This document shows, piece by piece, positions 18,101 through 27,398 of a stretch of DNA of 64,000 nt. The first letter of the stretch is position 1; each line of letters opens with the position of its first letter. The stretch covers positions 1,054,001 through 1,118,000 of the forward strand of contig NZ_JAAUVN010000001.1 in the NCBI RefSeq assembly GCF_012030425.1, written 5' to 3'. The notes below the pieces were generated by a model. The model was not told the origin of the DNA. It ran no database searches and worked only from the letters and a program-made list of their open reading frames with translations. This DNA is from Sphingobacterium sp. B16(2022) (GTDB lineage Bacteria > Bacteroidota > Bacteroidia > Sphingobacteriales > Sphingobacteriaceae). Both the position numbers and the translations under genes were made by a program.

Positions 18101-18349
18101 AACAATCAGTTTTCAACATGGTGGATGCGCAATGGTGCTTTTCTGCGCCTAAAATCTGTTGAGCTGGGTTATAATGTATCGGATAAGTTTCTGACCAGAC
18201 TAAAGATGTCAAATGTTCGCTTTTATGTCAATGCGATGAATCTCGCAGTATGGAGCAAATTTAAAATGTGGGATCCTGAAATGGGTGGTGAGGGCTTAGG
18301 ATACCCAGTGCAAGCAGTTTATAATGTGGGTATTAATATTGGATTTTAA
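15158..18349 (+). CDS. SusC/RagA-type TonB-linked outer membrane protein
   Basis: This 1063-residue protein has a signal peptide ending around GQS (residues 28-32), then a carboxypeptidase-like regulatory domain (FELKGIVLDSVSQLPISNVTIAIKG) and the SusC N-terminal signature (VVAYGTQKKTSMVASITSINPKEI). The plug domain contains the RGVGSFG and PLILIDGME blocks. A long beta-barrel follows and ends in VQAVYNVGINIGF, a typical aromatic terminus. It forms the TonB-dependent channel that imports oligosaccharides with its SusD lid. There is no N-terminal STN/secretin domain, so it is not a hybrid that signals to an anti-sigma factor. It is first in the PUL, with SusD 14 bases after it. Confidence 0.95.
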   Translation: MNDYLYHQFCKWHRLGIVFFFLLISNLAWGQSPSFELKGIVLDSVSQLPISNVTIAIKGKKALVSTDSQGQFLIKEAHIGDVLQFTSVGFESKSVKVENQTRLTIYLASSSSSLDEVTVVAYGTQKKTSMVASITSINPKEIKGPTSNLTSMLAGRVAGLIAYQRSGEPGNDNASFFIRGVGSFGAGKKDPLILIDGMESNTTALARLQPDDIAGFSVLKDAAASALYGARGANGVVLVNTKSGIVGKAKFNARFENSISTNTRNFKFADNITYMKMANEAVLTRDPRGTLPYSQNKIDHTENGDDPLLYPNNNWIDQLIKDHTNNQRFNFNVSGGGNLAQYYVAGTLNSDKGILKTEQGNSFDNNINLKNYSLRSNITLNITPTTTGIIRTSAQFDDYTGPLGGYDKWGNLINGGQRVFREAIWSNPVMFPAIYPSSYLPYSTHPLFGNNYIPTTKTLYNNPYANMVNGFQEYNSSTVNVQLELKQNFDFLTKGLSARLMAYTQRYSYFSVMRSFKPFYYNLVKIPGTDNSILSLLNENEGTEYLDYNQGNKILNTTTYGEFALNYNRTIGEDHDLTGMLIGIIRNYQTANGGDLQASLPARNLGVSGRGTYAFKNKYLFEFNFGYNGSERFSKDHRFGFFPSFGVGWNLHEEKMFDFMTSSVSRLKFRATYGLVGNDQIGDENDRFFYLSQVNPNNSGKGFSWGNNWDYSRPGYSISRYENRDITWEKATTFDAGFDLNLKNGLGVVFDYYDSKRTNILMVRSNIPSTTGFQANIHANLGKVQSRGFDLALDYNKSFENTWWTQLRGNMTYATNKLLVNEEPNYPDNLSYLTHLGLPIKQGYGLIAERLFVDDMEAENSPLQNFGGAFRTMGGDIKYRDVNGDGKITDLDKVPIGYPTDPEIIYGMGFSVGFKGFDVSAFLQGSARSSFFIDPGNITPFAINGPYQNGLLQEVANSYWSEDNQDTRAFWPRLTDGFNNNNNQFSTWWMRNGAFLRLKSVELGYNVSDKFLTRLKMSNVRFYVNAMNLAVWSKFKMWDPEMGGEGLGYPVQAVYNVGINIGF

Positions 18350-18363
18350 AAAAGAAATGTATC

Positions 18364-20262
18364 ATGAAAAAGTTAACTATATTAAAATCAGTGATTGTGT
18401 CAGGGGTATTGTTTCTTCAAGCTTGTAGTTATTTAGATGTTGTACCCGACAACGTTGCAACTATTGATAATGCTTTTACGATGCGAAGTGAGGCAATTAA
18501 ATATTTAGCAACCTGTTATTCTTATTTGCCTCAGGATGGTGATCCGACGCGTAACCCGGCTTATATGGCTGGAGATGAGTTTTGGCTAGACTATCCGACG
18601 CTCAGTATTGATGGGACGAACTGGAATATTGCCAGAGGTAACCAGAATGTCACGAACCCCTATGTCAATTATTGGGATGGCGCAATGTTTAATGGGATTC
18701 GTGACTGTAATATTTTTTTGGAAAACATACGCAATCCGGAAAAGGTACGGGACTTAACCCAAGATGAAAGAACTACCTGGGAGGGAGAGGTCTTGTTCCT
18801 AAAAGCTTATTATCATTTTATGTTGATGCGCCATTATGGCCCATTTCCGATTATGGATGTCAACTTAGATGTAAACACGTCTATAGAAGCTGCTAAAGTC
18901 AAACGTCAATCGATCGATGAAGTTGTTGATTATATTGTTAAAGTATTGGATAATGCTATAGTCAAGCTTCCCAATACCGTACAATCGCCTGTTACTGATT
19001 TAGGTCGTATTACCAAACCTATTGCTATGGGAATAAAAGCCAAGGTACTTTTGTATGCGGCTAGCCCTTTATTTAACGGTAATAAAGATTTTGCCAATTT
19101 TAGAAATGTCGATGGCAGTCTATTTTTTAATCAGAGTTTTCAAATCGAGAAATGGCAAAAGGCCGCGCAGGCTGCAAAAGAAGCAATTGTAGCCTGTGAG
19201 AGTTTAGGAATTGGTTTGTATAAATTTCCAGGAACGGTATTCCCTTTGTCAGATACCACAATAACGCAGATGAGCATCAGAAATGCTGTGACTGAAAAAT
19301 GGAATAAAGAAACCATTTGGGCTAATCCAACTTCTCGTGCTTGGCAGATGCAGTATTCTTCAATGGCACATATTGATCCTAATAATTCTGGAAATAATAG
19401 TGTTCATGGTACTTTAGCACCTACAATAAAAATAATTGAACAGTTTTATACGAGTAATGGTGTGCCTATAGAAGAGGATAAAACCTTAGATTTTTCTAAT
19501 AAAAATCAGCTTCGGAGAGGTAACCATAGTGAACGTTTCAATAATATTGAAAATTACCAGACGGCACGTCTGCACTTTGACCGTGAAAATCGCTTTTATG
19601 CAAATGTTGGATTTGATGGAGGCGTATGGTTTATGGAAAACAGTCCGAGCCGTAGTGACGAAAATACATGGACAACTCAACTACGCTTAGGGTTATTCGG
19701 AAGTGGGATTTCCATCCCCATCACGACATACTACCCAAAGAAACTTGTTAACTGGAAATTTGCTTTTAAGGATGGCAACAGCTCCCATATAGAGGAATAC
19801 CCTTGGCCAATATTAAGACTGGCAGACCTTTATCTGATGTATGCAGAGGCTTTGAATGAAAGTCAGGGTCCTGCTGAAGATGTTTTTTTGTATTTGGATA
19901 AAATTCGAGCTAGAGCGGGATTGAAAGGTGTTAAAGAATCTTGGAGTCAATATTCATTTAATAGTAATAAACCAAATACAAAAGACGGTTTGCGACTGAT
20001 CATCCAACGCGAACGAAATATAGAGATGAGCTTTGAAGGCTCAAGATATTGGGATTTAAAAAGATGGAAGCTCGCGGCGCAGGAACTCAATAAGAATATA
20101 ACCGGCTGGGATAGAAACCAAGATAAGGACCATCCCGAATTGTTCTATAAAGAACTTACTTTCTTTCAGCAGCGTTTTGTGGCACCGCGTGATTATTTCT
20201 GGCCAATCCGCGAAAATAACCTGCTTGTTAATCCCAATTTAGTACAAAATCCAGGATGGTAG
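18364..20262 (+). CDS. RagB/SusD family nutrient-uptake outer membrane lipoprotein
   Basis: This 632-residue lipoprotein has lipobox LQAC with Cys at about residue 21, then the SusD helical TPR-like scaffold. Diagnostic stretches are WDGAMFNGIRDCNIFLENI, GEVLFLKAYYHFMLMRHYGPFPIMD, the C-terminal block YPWPILRLADLYLMYAEALNES, the RARAG segment and the RERNIEMSFEGSRYWDLKRWK motif. It binds glycans and acts as the lid of the SusC channel at the cell surface. At over 600 residues it is longer than the founding SusD (about 550), which is common for large-oligosaccharide systems. Confidence 0.95.
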   Translation: MKKLTILKSVIVSGVLFLQACSYLDVVPDNVATIDNAFTMRSEAIKYLATCYSYLPQDGDPTRNPAYMAGDEFWLDYPTLSIDGTNWNIARGNQNVTNPYVNYWDGAMFNGIRDCNIFLENIRNPEKVRDLTQDERTTWEGEVLFLKAYYHFMLMRHYGPFPIMDVNLDVNTSIEAAKVKRQSIDEVVDYIVKVLDNAIVKLPNTVQSPVTDLGRITKPIAMGIKAKVLLYAASPLFNGNKDFANFRNVDGSLFFNQSFQIEKWQKAAQAAKEAIVACESLGIGLYKFPGTVFPLSDTTITQMSIRNAVTEKWNKETIWANPTSRAWQMQYSSMAHIDPNNSGNNSVHGTLAPTIKIIEQFYTSNGVPIEEDKTLDFSNKNQLRRGNHSERFNNIENYQTARLHFDRENRFYANVGFDGGVWFMENSPSRSDENTWTTQLRLGLFGSGISIPITTYYPKKLVNWKFAFKDGNSSHIEEYPWPILRLADLYLMYAEALNESQGPAEDVFLYLDKIRARAGLKGVKESWSQYSFNSNKPNTKDGLRLIIQRERNIEMSFEGSRYWDLKRWKLAAQELNKNITGWDRNQDKDHPELFYKELTFFQQRFVAPRDYFWPIRENNLLVNPNLVQNPGW

Positions 20263-20286
20263 TATGATCTTAAATCTGAAGAAATT

Positions 20287-21474
20287 ATGAAAAATTTAAT
20301 ATATGTCAAAAATATAGTGCTCTTGATAGCCTTACTATTTGCTGTAAGTGGCTGTAAAGAGGAAAAAGGTTGGAACCTGCTGGAAGATGATCAAGCTAAA
20401 CCGGGTGTTATCACAAACGTATCCGTGACCAACGGTTTTGGTAATGCCACGATTCGTTATTCTTTACCAGAAAGCGATAATTTGCTTTATGTCAAGGCAA
20501 CTTATCAAATGGCCAATGGCGAAAACCGCGTCGTTAAATCATCGCAGTACAAAAATGAAATTCTTATTGATGGATTTCCCGATACACAGAAGCATGTTGT
20601 TAAACTATATGCTGTCAGTAAAGCTGAAATTGCATCTGACCCCGTTGACGTTACCGTTGAACCAAAAACGCCAATTTTTGATCTCGTATACGGTCAGTTA
20701 AAGGTTGTCGAAACTTTTGGTGGTGTTCGCATCACTTCTATCAATAAGGAAAAAGGAAATATTGTTATTGTTCCTATGGTGGATTCTCTAAATAATGGGG
20801 AGTTCCTTCCTTTGGATAATTATTATAGTCAAGATTCAGTAATACTTTACAATATACGCGGATTAAAATCGAAGGAAATGAAATTCGCATTTTACATTCG
20901 TGACCGATGGCTCAATACATCAGATACGCTCTATAAAACGTTGAAACCGCTGGAAGAAAATCTTTTTGATCGTCAGCAGTTCAGTTCATTGCGCTTGCCG
21001 GGTGATGCTCAAGTTTTATATGGTACAGTTGAAAGTATGTGGGATGGTAATATGAATCCTTCAAGATGGCCTTCTCTTTATACAGTAGAAAGTGCCGGTA
21101 CTCCGCAGTCTTTAACTTTCTCGGTCGGAAAAGAAGCAAAGATGAGTCGGATTGTCGTGTTCCCGAGGAGAGAGAACGGATTCTATGATAAGGGGAATCT
21201 CCGTGATTTTGAAGTTTGGGCAAGTAATAATCCAAATTTAGATGGTTCTTGGGAGTTTTGGACCAAATTGGCAACTTGCACAGTTCGAAAACCTTCTGGA
21301 ACACCATCAGGCACAAATACCAATGCAGACGAAGTCTATGGTATAGCGGGCTGGTCATTTGACCTTCCAGAAGATGCACCTAAATATAAATATTTAAGGA
21401 TTAGAAATCTTCGCAATTGGAGAGGCAGTTATTTTATGCAGATCGCTCAAGTACAGGTCTGGGGTGTTTATTGA
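20287..21474 (+). CDS. Surface lipoprotein with DUF4959, DUF5126 and DUF5000-like domains
   Basis: This 395-residue lipoprotein has lipobox VSGC and then KEEKGWN. The order resembles the common PUL accessory lipoprotein: a first fibronectin-like domain (about 35-125, PGVITNVSVTNGFGNATIRYSLPES), a second beta domain (about 130-220) and a C-terminal discoidin/F5-8-like domain (about 255-395) containing PQSLTFSVGKEAKMSRIVVFPR and ending QIAQVQVWGVY. It sits in the place of a SusE/SusF surface glycan-binding protein, so I infer that it holds polysaccharide at the surface. The specific ligand is unknown. Confidence 0.85.
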   Translation: MKNLIYVKNIVLLIALLFAVSGCKEEKGWNLLEDDQAKPGVITNVSVTNGFGNATIRYSLPESDNLLYVKATYQMANGENRVVKSSQYKNEILIDGFPDTQKHVVKLYAVSKAEIASDPVDVTVEPKTPIFDLVYGQLKVVETFGGVRITSINKEKGNIVIVPMVDSLNNGEFLPLDNYYSQDSVILYNIRGLKSKEMKFAFYIRDRWLNTSDTLYKTLKPLEENLFDRQQFSSLRLPGDAQVLYGTVESMWDGNMNPSRWPSLYTVESAGTPQSLTFSVGKEAKMSRIVVFPRRENGFYDKGNLRDFEVWASNNPNLDGSWEFWTKLATCTVRKPSGTPSGTNTNADEVYGIAGWSFDLPEDAPKYKYLRIRNLRNWRGSYFMQIAQVQVWGVY

Positions 21475-21495
21475 TAATTTAAAAAAATAAAGAAT

Positions 21496-22671
21496 ATGAA
21501 ACTATATATATTCGTACTATCCTTATTTGGTGCTTGGATGTTGGCATCCTGTTCTAAAATGGATGATTTTACCAAGTACACAAATGGCCAAGAGCAAATT
21601 TATCCTGCGAAATTAGATTCCATTAAAGTCCGATCAGGTAAATATAGGGTACAGATTGAGGGTGTTTTCCGGGTGAGTACAGGAATCTCCGAAATCCGTG
21701 TCTATTGGAACAGTAAACAAGACTCCATGCGATTTCCGGTTCAGCTGAAGAACGCAAATGATACCGTTCGTTGCTTGATCGAAAACCTGCCTGAAGGACC
21801 GATGAATTTTGAAGTCAGAACATTAGATCCTCAAGGAAGATTATCGATACCAACAAATCTGGTGGGATCAATCTATGGCGAGCGATATCGCGAAGGATTA
21901 TTTCAGCGTTCTGTAGTGCAACAAAATTTTGTTGCAGGTCAGCAGTTGCAATTGGTAACACAGGATGTTGCCACTACTATGGGAGCTGACGCTATGCGTA
22001 TCAAGTACAAAAAAGATGATGGAAAGATGATCGATACTTTAGTGAAAACAAAATCCCAGAATGCACAAATACTTCTTTCTCATTACGCACTTTATAGTGA
22101 ACTGTCTTATCAGACTATTTTTAGACCGGATAGTAATGCGATCGATACTTTCGTGGTACAGCCGACGAAGTTAATACCCAAGGGAGATATTACGGCCTGG
22201 TATTTAAAAAACTTTAAGAAACCTTTTACATCTGTTGCTTATGATGGAAACCGATGGGGTACGCTGAATGATTGGATAACAAATTCAAGTATGAAAAATC
22301 ACAATGGTTTTGGTGGTTTTGCTTCTGATGATGGGGGAGTGGTCAATGTGGAAGCTGGATGGGGAGCTCCTGCTATTGTAAATGGTAAAATTGAACAACA
22401 GGTTACACTTCTTCCTGGAAAATACAGATTTTTCTGTACTTTGTCAGCAACAAATTATGATCAACCTCCTGCATATCTGGTAATCAGTAAATCGAATAAA
22501 ACTATCCCCGATTGGGAACAGATTAATGATGCACTATTGTATACAGAAGTGAAATCTGATGGAATTTATTTTGATATTAAAGAGAAAGTAACGGTTAATA
22601 TGGGAATGCTGCTTAATTTTCAACCTGATCATTATATGAAAATTGATGCTTTTCAAATCACATTACAATAA
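21496..22671 (+). CDS. DUF4998/DUF5013-type surface lipoprotein
   Basis: This 391-residue lipoprotein has lipobox LASC at about residue 19. An N-terminal DUF4998-like pair of beta domains (YPAKLDSIKVRSGKYRVQIEG, SEIRVYWN) is followed by a C-terminal DUF5013-like domain (about 235-391, WYLKNFKKPFTSVAYDGNRWGTLNDWITNSSMKNH). These architectures occur almost only in Bacteroidetes PULs next to SusD. The likely role is surface glycan binding alongside the preceding lipoprotein. It is 22 bases from its upstream neighbour and 16 bases from the alpha-galactosidase gene, consistent with one transcript. Confidence 0.82.
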   Translation: MKLYIFVLSLFGAWMLASCSKMDDFTKYTNGQEQIYPAKLDSIKVRSGKYRVQIEGVFRVSTGISEIRVYWNSKQDSMRFPVQLKNANDTVRCLIENLPEGPMNFEVRTLDPQGRLSIPTNLVGSIYGERYREGLFQRSVVQQNFVAGQQLQLVTQDVATTMGADAMRIKYKKDDGKMIDTLVKTKSQNAQILLSHYALYSELSYQTIFRPDSNAIDTFVVQPTKLIPKGDITAWYLKNFKKPFTSVAYDGNRWGTLNDWITNSSMKNHNGFGGFASDDGGVVNVEAGWGAPAIVNGKIEQQVTLLPGKYRFFCTLSATNYDQPPAYLVISKSNKTIPDWEQINDALLYTEVKSDGIYFDIKEKVTVNMGMLLNFQPDHYMKIDAFQITLQ

Positions 22672-22686
22672 TAGATGATATAAATT

Positions 22687-24708
22687 ATGAAAAAAATTTT
22701 AGGAATATTTTTAATACTCGCCACTTCTCTTCAGGTACAGGCTCAAATATTTGAAGTAAAAAAAAATGAACTGGTATTTAAATACGACCGAGGAACAGGG
22801 AAATATAGTGTGTCCCAAAATAATAATTTGATTATAAAAGATGCTGTTTCTTATGCAGTTCTTTCAGATGGCACGCGTGTCAGTTCTGAAAATCTGAACG
22901 GAGTTTCAAAAATAAGTGAACAAGTTGTTGCGGATGCTTTAGGAAAAGGGAAACAGTATACAGTATCTTCAAAAACTAAAGCCGGTATAGAGATGAAGCA
23001 ACATTTTTTTCTATACGACCAGAAACCGATTATTTTAGTTCAATTGGAAATTAACGGAAAAAACATAGCAAGTAATGATATGTCTCCTTTATATATGCAG
23101 GCGAATATAAGTGGACTTGGTAAAGCATTATATCAAGTTGCAGTACCTTTTGATAATGATACTTTTATTTCTTATGAAAATGAATCCCTTTCAAAAACAA
23201 ATAAAGTAAGCGCTGAAGTGGGTGTTGTTTATGATAAGAATAGTAATCATGGATTGGTTATCGGTTCCTTAGACCAGTCTGTCTGGAAATCGGGTATATC
23301 CATTGGAGGAAATCAAAATAATTATGATTTTCTTGCAATAAAAACAGGATTTACGGATGTTAATATTACCCGAGATTCTATGGGACACGGGTTTATAAAA
23401 GGCAATCGTATTATTTCGCCGAAGTATTTGATTTCTTATGTGAAAGATTGGCGTGTTGGAATGGAGGACTATGCAAAGATCCATCGCCAACTACAAACAC
23501 CTTATGTACAGCAGTGGACAGCTGCTACGCCTGTTGGTTGGAACAGTTGGGGCGTGATTCAGGAAAAAATTAATTTTCAGAATGCTACCGCTACAGCACA
23601 ATATTTTGAAAAAGATATTCCTCATTTTCGCAATGCAGACGGTGATGCTTTTATTGATTTAGATTCTTTTTGGGACAATATGACACCAGGAGGTATGTCG
23701 GGAGATTATAGTCAACTTGAAAAATTTGTACATTATTGTGACTCTTTGGGTCTTAAACCAGGTGTATACTGGGCTCCTTTTACCGATTGGGGACATGGCA
23801 GTGGACCTAACCGAACAGCGGAGGGAAGTTCTTATAAATTTGGTGATATGTGGACCAAAACGAAAAGTGGCTATCACAACTTGGATGGTGGACGTGCTTT
23901 GGATCCTACGCATCCGGGTACATTGGCACGTATGGATGTCATATTGGGCAAACTGGTTGCGTGCGGATTCAAGATGATTAAAATAGACTTCTTGTCACAT
24001 GCTGCTATTGAGTCGACAGGGTTTTATGATAAAAATACGTCTACGGGAATGCAAGCCTATGCTGTTGGAATGAAACATCTGGTAGATGTCTTGAAAGGCA
24101 AAATGCTCATTTATGCGGCGATCTCTCCATCATTAGCAACGAATCAATTTGCTCATATGAGACGCATAGCATGCGATGCATGGAAAACGCTTGACCAGAC
24201 TGAGTATACACTGAACAGTGTGAGCTACGGTTGGTGGCAAACGTATCTGTATGATTTTATTGATGCTGATCACCTGGTCTTTCATGACGAACCGGAAAAT
24301 GTAAACAACGCAAGATTACTTTCCGGTATTGTTGCAGGTACGATTATCCTTGGTGATGATTTGTCGAAGAAAGAAAATTGGCAAAAAAATATGAATGTTT
24401 ATCTTCAAGATTCAGAAATATTAAAGGTCATAGCAGATGGTAAAAGTTTTAGACCAGCTGGATTTGTGGAGGGAAAATCTGCAAACCAATGCTATTTTAA
24501 GAAATCGGGTAAGTATCTTTATGTTGCTATTTTTAATTTTAGCAATGAAAAGCAACATGTTGCTGTGGATTTCACACCTTTAGGTTTGAATCCTGCGCAA
24601 CAGTATGTAGCAGAAGAATTATTTACCAAAACAAAGCAGAACATAAAATCTGATTTGCCAATTGCATTTAATGAAGGAGGCGGTAAACTTTTTAGAATCA
24701 CCCTTTAA
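22687..24708 (+). CDS. GH36-like alpha-galactosidase (clan GH-D)
   Basis: This 673-residue secreted enzyme has a signal peptide ending near VQAQ. An N-terminal beta-sandwich (about 20-270) precedes a TIM barrel beginning TPVGWNSWGV. The predicted nucleophile is the Asp in MIKIDFL (D434) and the acid/base is the Asp in RRIACDAW (D497); their spacing of 63 residues matches GH36 enzymes. A small beta domain ends the protein. It should release terminal alpha-galactose or alpha-N-acetylgalactosamine by a retaining mechanism in the periplasm. Co-occurrence with the GH95 gene suggests a branched glycan carrying both alpha-galactose and alpha-fucose or L-galactose. Confidence 0.85.
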   Translation: MKKILGIFLILATSLQVQAQIFEVKKNELVFKYDRGTGKYSVSQNNNLIIKDAVSYAVLSDGTRVSSENLNGVSKISEQVVADALGKGKQYTVSSKTKAGIEMKQHFFLYDQKPIILVQLEINGKNIASNDMSPLYMQANISGLGKALYQVAVPFDNDTFISYENESLSKTNKVSAEVGVVYDKNSNHGLVIGSLDQSVWKSGISIGGNQNNYDFLAIKTGFTDVNITRDSMGHGFIKGNRIISPKYLISYVKDWRVGMEDYAKIHRQLQTPYVQQWTAATPVGWNSWGVIQEKINFQNATATAQYFEKDIPHFRNADGDAFIDLDSFWDNMTPGGMSGDYSQLEKFVHYCDSLGLKPGVYWAPFTDWGHGSGPNRTAEGSSYKFGDMWTKTKSGYHNLDGGRALDPTHPGTLARMDVILGKLVACGFKMIKIDFLSHAAIESTGFYDKNTSTGMQAYAVGMKHLVDVLKGKMLIYAAISPSLATNQFAHMRRIACDAWKTLDQTEYTLNSVSYGWWQTYLYDFIDADHLVFHDEPENVNNARLLSGIVAGTIILGDDLSKKENWQKNMNVYLQDSEILKVIADGKSFRPAGFVEGKSANQCYFKKSGKYLYVAIFNFSNEKQHVAVDFTPLGLNPAQQYVAEELFTKTKQNIKSDLPIAFNEGGGKLFRITL

Positions 24709-24728
24709 CTCCTATTTAGTATTTATAT

Positions 24729-25769
24729 ATGAAAATATCCAAAGAAGAAAATAGTGCAACTTTAATCGCGCGGATAAAACGGTTAGAATCATTAAATACA
24801 CTTTCTAAACATGAGTGTATTGTTCAAGGAGTGCTGGATGCGATCGATGCAAATGAGCTAGAAGTGCATTCCAGTCTTCCATCAGTCAATAATATGATAC
24901 ATTACCTCGGATATGCCAGAGAAACTTTTTCAAAGGCATACCGGGATCTTATAGCGCATGGAGTTGTTGAGTCTAAAAATAGAAAAGGATATTTTGTCGT
25001 AAGTAATAACACCCAGATGAAACAAAAAGTGGCTGTCGTGTTGTATGCTTATGATACATTTCAAGATACGTTAGTATCGGAATTGCGTTCAAATCTTCCA
25101 GAAGAAGTATCCGTCGATTTATTTTTCCACCATAATAATATGGAGACTTTTGAAGATATTTTTAATCGTATCCAGGGAAAATATACGGTTTACATTGTAG
25201 CTCCTATTGAAAATAAAGCTTCGGTCCAGCTATTAAGATCCATATCTCCTTCAAAGCTTTTAATTATTGATCGTTTATTGGATTTAGGCGACGAGTATTC
25301 GTACATAGCTCAAGAATTTGAGAACTCTACTTATAAAGTTTTTGAACAGCTGTATCCTAAAATAAAAAAGTATAGAGAAATTATCTTTTATTTTAGAGAA
25401 AACACAGCAGAACCCAATGAAATCAAAAATGCATTTCTGAAATTTTTGGATAAGTATCAAATAAAGGGGCATATTGAAAAACAATATAAGCCCGGTAATT
25501 TAGAAAAGGATACGCTTTATTTTACGATTCACAATCCAGAACTGTACCTGATGCTGAAAGATATTTTGCAAAAAAAATGGAGATTAGGAAAGGACCTGGG
25601 GATTCTTTCTCATAATGATGATGTCATCAAAGAAATCATAAGCGGGGGGATTACAACATTTTCCACCAGTTTTCATACGATAGGTCAAGAAGCTGCAAAA
25701 TTTGTTTCACAGCGGGTCCCTGTAAAAATGATTGTACCGACTGAGCTGGTAGATCGAAAATCACTTTAA
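24729..25769 (+). CDS. GntR-type regulator with LacI/periplasmic-binding-like sensor domain
   Basis: This 346-residue protein starts with a GntR winged helix (about 20-92; LPSVNNMIHYLGYARETFSKAYRDLIAHGVVESKNRKGYFV). The rest is a periplasmic-binding-protein-like sensor of the LacI type, seen in MKQKVAVVLYAYDTFQDTLVSEL, a central YTVYIVAPIENK strand and a C-terminal DLGILSHNDDVIKEIISGGITTFSTSFHTIGQEAAKF. Such hybrids sense a sugar released by the PUL. This gene lies within the operon, between a hydrolase and a transporter, so it probably controls its own unit. No sigma/anti-sigma pair or hybrid two-component sensor is near the PUL, which makes this the likely main regulator. Confidence 0.85.
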   Translation: MKISKEENSATLIARIKRLESLNTLSKHECIVQGVLDAIDANELEVHSSLPSVNNMIHYLGYARETFSKAYRDLIAHGVVESKNRKGYFVVSNNTQMKQKVAVVLYAYDTFQDTLVSELRSNLPEEVSVDLFFHHNNMETFEDIFNRIQGKYTVYIVAPIENKASVQLLRSISPSKLLIIDRLLDLGDEYSYIAQEFENSTYKVFEQLYPKIKKYREIIFYFRENTAEPNEIKNAFLKFLDKYQIKGHIEKQYKPGNLEKDTLYFTIHNPELYLMLKDILQKKWRLGKDLGILSHNDDVIKEIISGGITTFSTSFHTIGQEAAKFVSQRVPVKMIVPTELVDRKSL

Positions 25770-25791
25770 CAGATAAGGTAGACAAATTGAT

Positions 25792-27387
25792 ATGATAGTT
25801 GCAAGTTTTTGCTTTTTTACGGTTTTAGTAGCATTATGGTCTCTGTTAAAGTATAAATCGTATTATACGACTACATTAAGCGGTTTTTTTCTAGCCGGTA
25901 AAAGTAATAGCTTCTGGATGGTTGGATCTGCACTTCTGTTGACCAACCTAAGTGCAAATCAATTTATTGGTGAAAACGAATCTGTTTACATTAACAACTT
26001 ATCTGTTATAGGATGGGGAGTGAGTTCGGTGGTCGCCATGTTAGTCGTTTCGGAGTTTCTGTTACCGATTTATTTCAAACATGGTTTTCGAACCATACCC
26101 GATTTTCTATCGCTGAGATTTAATGCGAAGACCAAGTTAATCGTTTCCGTACTTATCCTTGTTGGCTACATCGTTAATTTATTACCTCCAGTTTTGTATG
26201 GAGGGGCGTTAAGTTTGGCAATCATGTTTGATGTACCTGCCTATTTTCAGATTAGTTATTGGCAGAGTATCTGGGTACTTGTCTGGGCTTTAGGAATTAT
26301 TGGTAGCCTGTATAGCATATTAGGTGGATTGAAATTAATTTCTTTATCTGATGTCAGTTTAGGTTTGGGACTATTTTTACTTGCTCTGATAATTCCAGTA
26401 TATGCATTTTGGTATCTGGGCAGTGGAAACATATGGGAAGGAGTTCAGCAAGTATTTCTGAATAAAACAGAGCACTTGAATGCCGTGGGAGATAAACACG
26501 ATGCGGTACCTTTTTCGACGCTCTTTACCGGCATGTTACTGATCAATTTCTACTACTGGGGTATGGAGCCATACATCGCCCAACAAACCTTAAGTGCAAA
26601 AAATTTAAAGGAAGCACAGAAAGGAATGACACTGGCCGCAGGGGGCAAATTATTGATGCCCTTGCTTATTAATCTTCCAGGACTTCTGGCCATACATCTC
26701 TTGCCAAAAGTTGAGCCCTCGGCATCTGTATTTCCTAATCTGATTGTTCATATTTTCCCTGATATTCTTGTTGGTTTTTCACTCGCACTTGTTTTTGGTG
26801 CCGCTATGACTACATACACTGCGGGATTACAAAGTTGCGGTAGTTTATTTATATTTAATATCTATAAACCTTATCTGAAGCAACGTAATATCATCGTGTC
26901 GGAAAGCCAGCTCGTAAAAAAAGGCAAATATTTTGAACTCATCATTTCTTTGTCAGCCATGTTTATTGCACCTTTTATCCTTTTTGCACATGATGGTTTC
27001 TATACGTATTTGCAGACGGTTTCAGGACTTTTTAATATGCCTATTTTTACGATCATGGTGATGGGTATTTTATCCCAAAGGGTAACCCCAGCGATGGCTC
27101 AACTGGGACTGTTTTTATACATGATCAGCTATTTTACCCTTGTGTTTATTTGGAAACTAGACCTGCATTATCTGCATTTATTTGCCTTATTATTTGTCAT
27201 TATAGCGATTATTATCTGGATAGGCAGTAAGGTAACACAACCTCATTATAAATCCACTTTTCAATTTGAATTTTCAGGATTGGATCGTACTTCCTATTGG
27301 AAAGGAAGGCATTTGGTCGGTACCATCCTAATTTTAGTGATGATAGCGATTTACATTGTTTTTTCACCCTTGGGCCTAGCCCAATAA
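25792..27387 (+). CDS. Sodium/solute symporter family sugar transporter (SSS/SLC5)
   Basis: This 531-residue inner membrane protein has about 13-14 helices. The SSS pattern is visible in FFLAGKSNSFWMVGSALLLTNLSANQFIGENESVY near the N-terminus, in GFRTIPDFLSLRFNAKTKLIVSV, and in the central WGMEPYIAQQTLSAKNLKEAQKG. SSS members carry sugars with Na+. Here it most likely imports the monosaccharide freed by the neighbouring glycosidases, such as L-fucose or galactose. It is 22 bases downstream of the regulator and 11 bases before the GH95 start. No fucose or galactose catabolic enzymes are in this window, so the substrate stays inferred. Confidence 0.88.
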   Translation: MIVASFCFFTVLVALWSLLKYKSYYTTTLSGFFLAGKSNSFWMVGSALLLTNLSANQFIGENESVYINNLSVIGWGVSSVVAMLVVSEFLLPIYFKHGFRTIPDFLSLRFNAKTKLIVSVLILVGYIVNLLPPVLYGGALSLAIMFDVPAYFQISYWQSIWVLVWALGIIGSLYSILGGLKLISLSDVSLGLGLFLLALIIPVYAFWYLGSGNIWEGVQQVFLNKTEHLNAVGDKHDAVPFSTLFTGMLLINFYYWGMEPYIAQQTLSAKNLKEAQKGMTLAAGGKLLMPLLINLPGLLAIHLLPKVEPSASVFPNLIVHIFPDILVGFSLALVFGAAMTTYTAGLQSCGSLFIFNIYKPYLKQRNIIVSESQLVKKGKYFELIISLSAMFIAPFILFAHDGFYTYLQTVSGLFNMPIFTIMVMGILSQRVTPAMAQLGLFLYMISYFTLVFIWKLDLHYLHLFALLFVIIAIIIWIGSKVTQPHYKSTFQFEFSGLDRTSYWKGRHLVGTILILVMIAIYIVFSPLGLAQ

Positions 27388-27398
27388 ATCTATTTTTT

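Noticed and set aside
20981..21379. 132-codon ORF on minus opposite the DUF5000 lipoprotein
   Set aside because: Fully antisense to a gene with a lipobox and PUL context; no recognisable domain.
27297..27398. Upstream extension of the GH95 gene
   Set aside because: Runs through the symporter 3' end and loses the signal peptide.
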